From positions 1 to 5,124 of the forward strand of contig DLMH01000193.1 of NCBI GenBank assembly GCA_002478115.1: DNA of 5,124 bases, read 5' to 3'. A program made the position numbers and the translations under genes. The notes beneath the pieces were generated by a model. That model was not told where the DNA came from, ran no database searches, and worked only from the letters and a program-made list of their open reading frames with translations. The DNA is from Candidatus Acidiferrum typicum (GTDB lineage Bacteria > Acidobacteriota > Terriglobia > Acidiferrales > UBA7541). Positions 4,701 to 5,124 of the stretch are shown here, in pieces. Position 1 is the stretch's first letter. Every line of letters starts with the position of its first letter.

Positions 4701-5124
4701 CGTGGTGGATCAGCCGGCCGCTTGCTCGCCGCGCCGCGCGGCTAACGGCCGGCCAGACCGTCTTTCTCCGGAAGCTTTCCCGGAAGACTTGGAGGTACTT
4801 CGAGACATTCGTCGGCCCGGAGGATCATTGGCTGCCGCCCGACAATTACCAGGAGCATCCCGTCGCCAGGCTCGGTCATCGCACCTCACCGACCAACATG
4901 GGACTTGCGCTACTCGCGAACTTGTCGGCGTGCGACTTCGGTTACATTTCGGCCGGACAACTCATCGAGCGCACGGCGAATGCGCTTCACACGATGGAAA
5001 TGTTGGAACGCCACCGAGGCCACTTCTACAACTGGTACGACACACAGTCCTTGAAACCGCTGTTGCCTATGTACATTTCGACCGTAGATAGCGGGAACCT
5101 GGTGGGTCACCTGCTGACACTGCG
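1748..5124 (+). CDS. ndvB: cyclic beta-1,2-glucan synthase, N-terminal part (C-terminus beyond window)
   Basis: This membrane enzyme polymerises glucose from UDP-glucose into beta-1,2-glucan and cyclises it; in rhizobia and Brucella the product is periplasmic. With residue 1 at TTG 1748, 1125 codons are open without a frameshift; family members are about 2800 residues. Residues 22-408 are the N-terminal region beginning LRSELFSVDQ, with TPAGEWLLDNFYLIEEQ and GELWALPIMLRLALIENLRR. Membrane segments lie near 411-432, 440-470, 825-840, 843-863, 946-963 and 967-989. The GT84 domain between segments two and three has ALVVVPT (490-496), LTDF (D530), the DxD in SLDMDTQLP (D629, D631), GEGSF (711), SHDLLEG (D743) and RRRRWIRGDWQ (R774-W778, the R/QxxRW motif). 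The GH189 cyclisation (glycoamylase-like) domain starts near 1018, with TSPTNMG, HRGHFYNWYDT and YISTVDSGNL. The expected GH94 length-control domain is outside. The start is uncertain. Related GT84 proteins of unknown product are a less likely alternative. Confidence 0.95.
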   Translation, partial: MLHLSLPGSDSAQRYGGDAPPLRSELFSVDQMQQHGKTLAGSHKVSPGGAPDRLLARLAENQGVLLGVRGLLTAAVKTNRRITPAGEWLLDNFYLIEEQIRTAEKHLPKAYSRELPRLLNGPSAGLPRVYDIALETISHGDGRVDPESLSSFVAAYQTVTALNLGELWALPIMLRLALIENLRRVGARITADRIGRNRADYWADQITETAEKDPKSLILVIADMARSSPPMVGSFVAEFARRLQGQGPALALPLTWIEQRLSESGRTIKQLVQSENQQQAADQVSMSNSIGSLRLLGAMDWREFVETLSAVEQVLREDQGGVYGKMDFSTRDRYRHTVEKIAKSSRRSEPEVAREGIQLAREGSARKGSDDRAAHVGFYLIDKGLEQLERKVEMRLSVPEAFRKVSREFPLLLYIGTITLITMIVAGTLVAKAHASAFHGWALGLFGILSLVCASQLAVALVNWLATLLATPHPLPRMDFSKGIPPEHRALVVVPTILVSAQNVEDLIEAQEVRFLANRDDNLHFGLLTDFRDAHEETLPEDEPLLRLAQKKIEGLNQKYKSAKDDMFFLLHRPRKWNPRERIWMGYERKRGKLAELNSFLRGGSRDRFSLVVGDTAILANVKYVISLDMDTQLPRDSARQLVGAMAHPLNRARYDEDKQRVCDGYGILQPEIGASLSGANQSRYARLFGSEPGIDPYTRVVSDVYQDLFGEGSFIGKGIYDVDAFERALKGRLPENRVLSHDLLEGCYARSGLLSDVRLYEEYPSHYSADVSRRRRWIRGDWQLVPWLLPRVPGFSGRRQKNPLSALSLWKLFDNLRRSLMPSALTLLLLLGWTALSPLWFWTLSVIGVILIPYVVACVLDLLQKPSDVLLSQHLAATVGCASEHFAQAAFTLACLPYEAFFSLDAIMRTAGRMLVTHRRLLEWIPSGDRNGNSRTDLAGFCRTMWIAPAVAAAAVIHLMLSRPAALGMAGPILGLWFASPVIAWWISRPLARRAARLTAGQTVFLRKLSRKTWRYFETFVGPEDHWLPPDNYQEHPVARLGHRTSPTNMGLALLANLSACDFGYISAGQLIERTANALHTMEMLERHRGHFYNWYDTQSLKPLLPMYISTVDSGNLVGHLLTL

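Noticed and set aside
2237..5110. Many short frames on both strands inside the glucan synthase
   Set aside because: The synthase frame is open throughout and contains the family motifs in order; the other frames are by-products of high GC.
1..5124. CRISPR array, tRNA or rRNA genes
   Set aside because: No regularly spaced repeats and no sequence resembling tRNA or rRNA were seen on either strand.

Overview
The window has three clear genes. A partial IS110-family transposase runs leftward off the left edge (1-824, minus). A small GlsB/YeaQ/YmgE-type membrane protein is complete (1228-1479, plus). A very large gene that I identify as a cyclic beta-1,2-glucan synthase (NdvB/ChvB/Cgs type) runs off the right edge (about 1748-5124, plus). 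The two long genes are identified from their continuous reading frames, which have no stop or frameshift from the window edges to their starts. The moderately high GC content, the GlsB sequence and the style of the glucan synthase suggest a soil-type bacterium, possibly Acidobacteriota. That placement is inference from general resemblance, not a search result.

Left region (1 to about 1130): the promoter-proximal part of an IS110 element. The transposase keeps all four acidic residues of its RuvC-like DEDD site (D25, E70, D108, D111), and its probable catalytic serine (S273) is the second-last complete codon before the edge. Upstream of its GTG start lies about 300 bases of non-coding DNA rich in predicted RNA structure on the transposase strand. 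A stem-loop sits at 1065-1021, a second at 934-897, and a perfect 10-bp stem at 896-887/835-826 encloses two more hairpins and covers the transposase ribosome binding site. In IS110-group elements this left non-coding end encodes the bridge RNA that guides insertion, so this is my best candidate for an undescribed, functionally interesting system. It is a prediction from hand folding.

Middle region (about 1130-1747): about 100 bases lead to the glsB ribosome binding site. The glsB-like gene follows, then a 268-base intergenic stretch with two perfect inverted repeats, a 13-bp tandem repeat and a strong AGGAGG Shine-Dalgarno sequence.

Right region (about 1748-5124): the first roughly 1125 residues of the glucan synthase. 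These comprise the N-terminal cytosolic region, six membrane segments around a GT84 glycosyltransferase domain, and the beginning of the glucan-cyclising (GH189, glycoamylase-like) domain. The GH94 phosphorylase domain expected at the C-terminus lies outside. The start codon is uncertain: the AGGAGG is followed at ideal distance by ACG, not ATG, GTG or TTG.

glsB and the glucan synthase are both envelope-related and point the same way, but nothing shows that they form an operon. The insertion element appears to be a later arrival just upstream of glsB.
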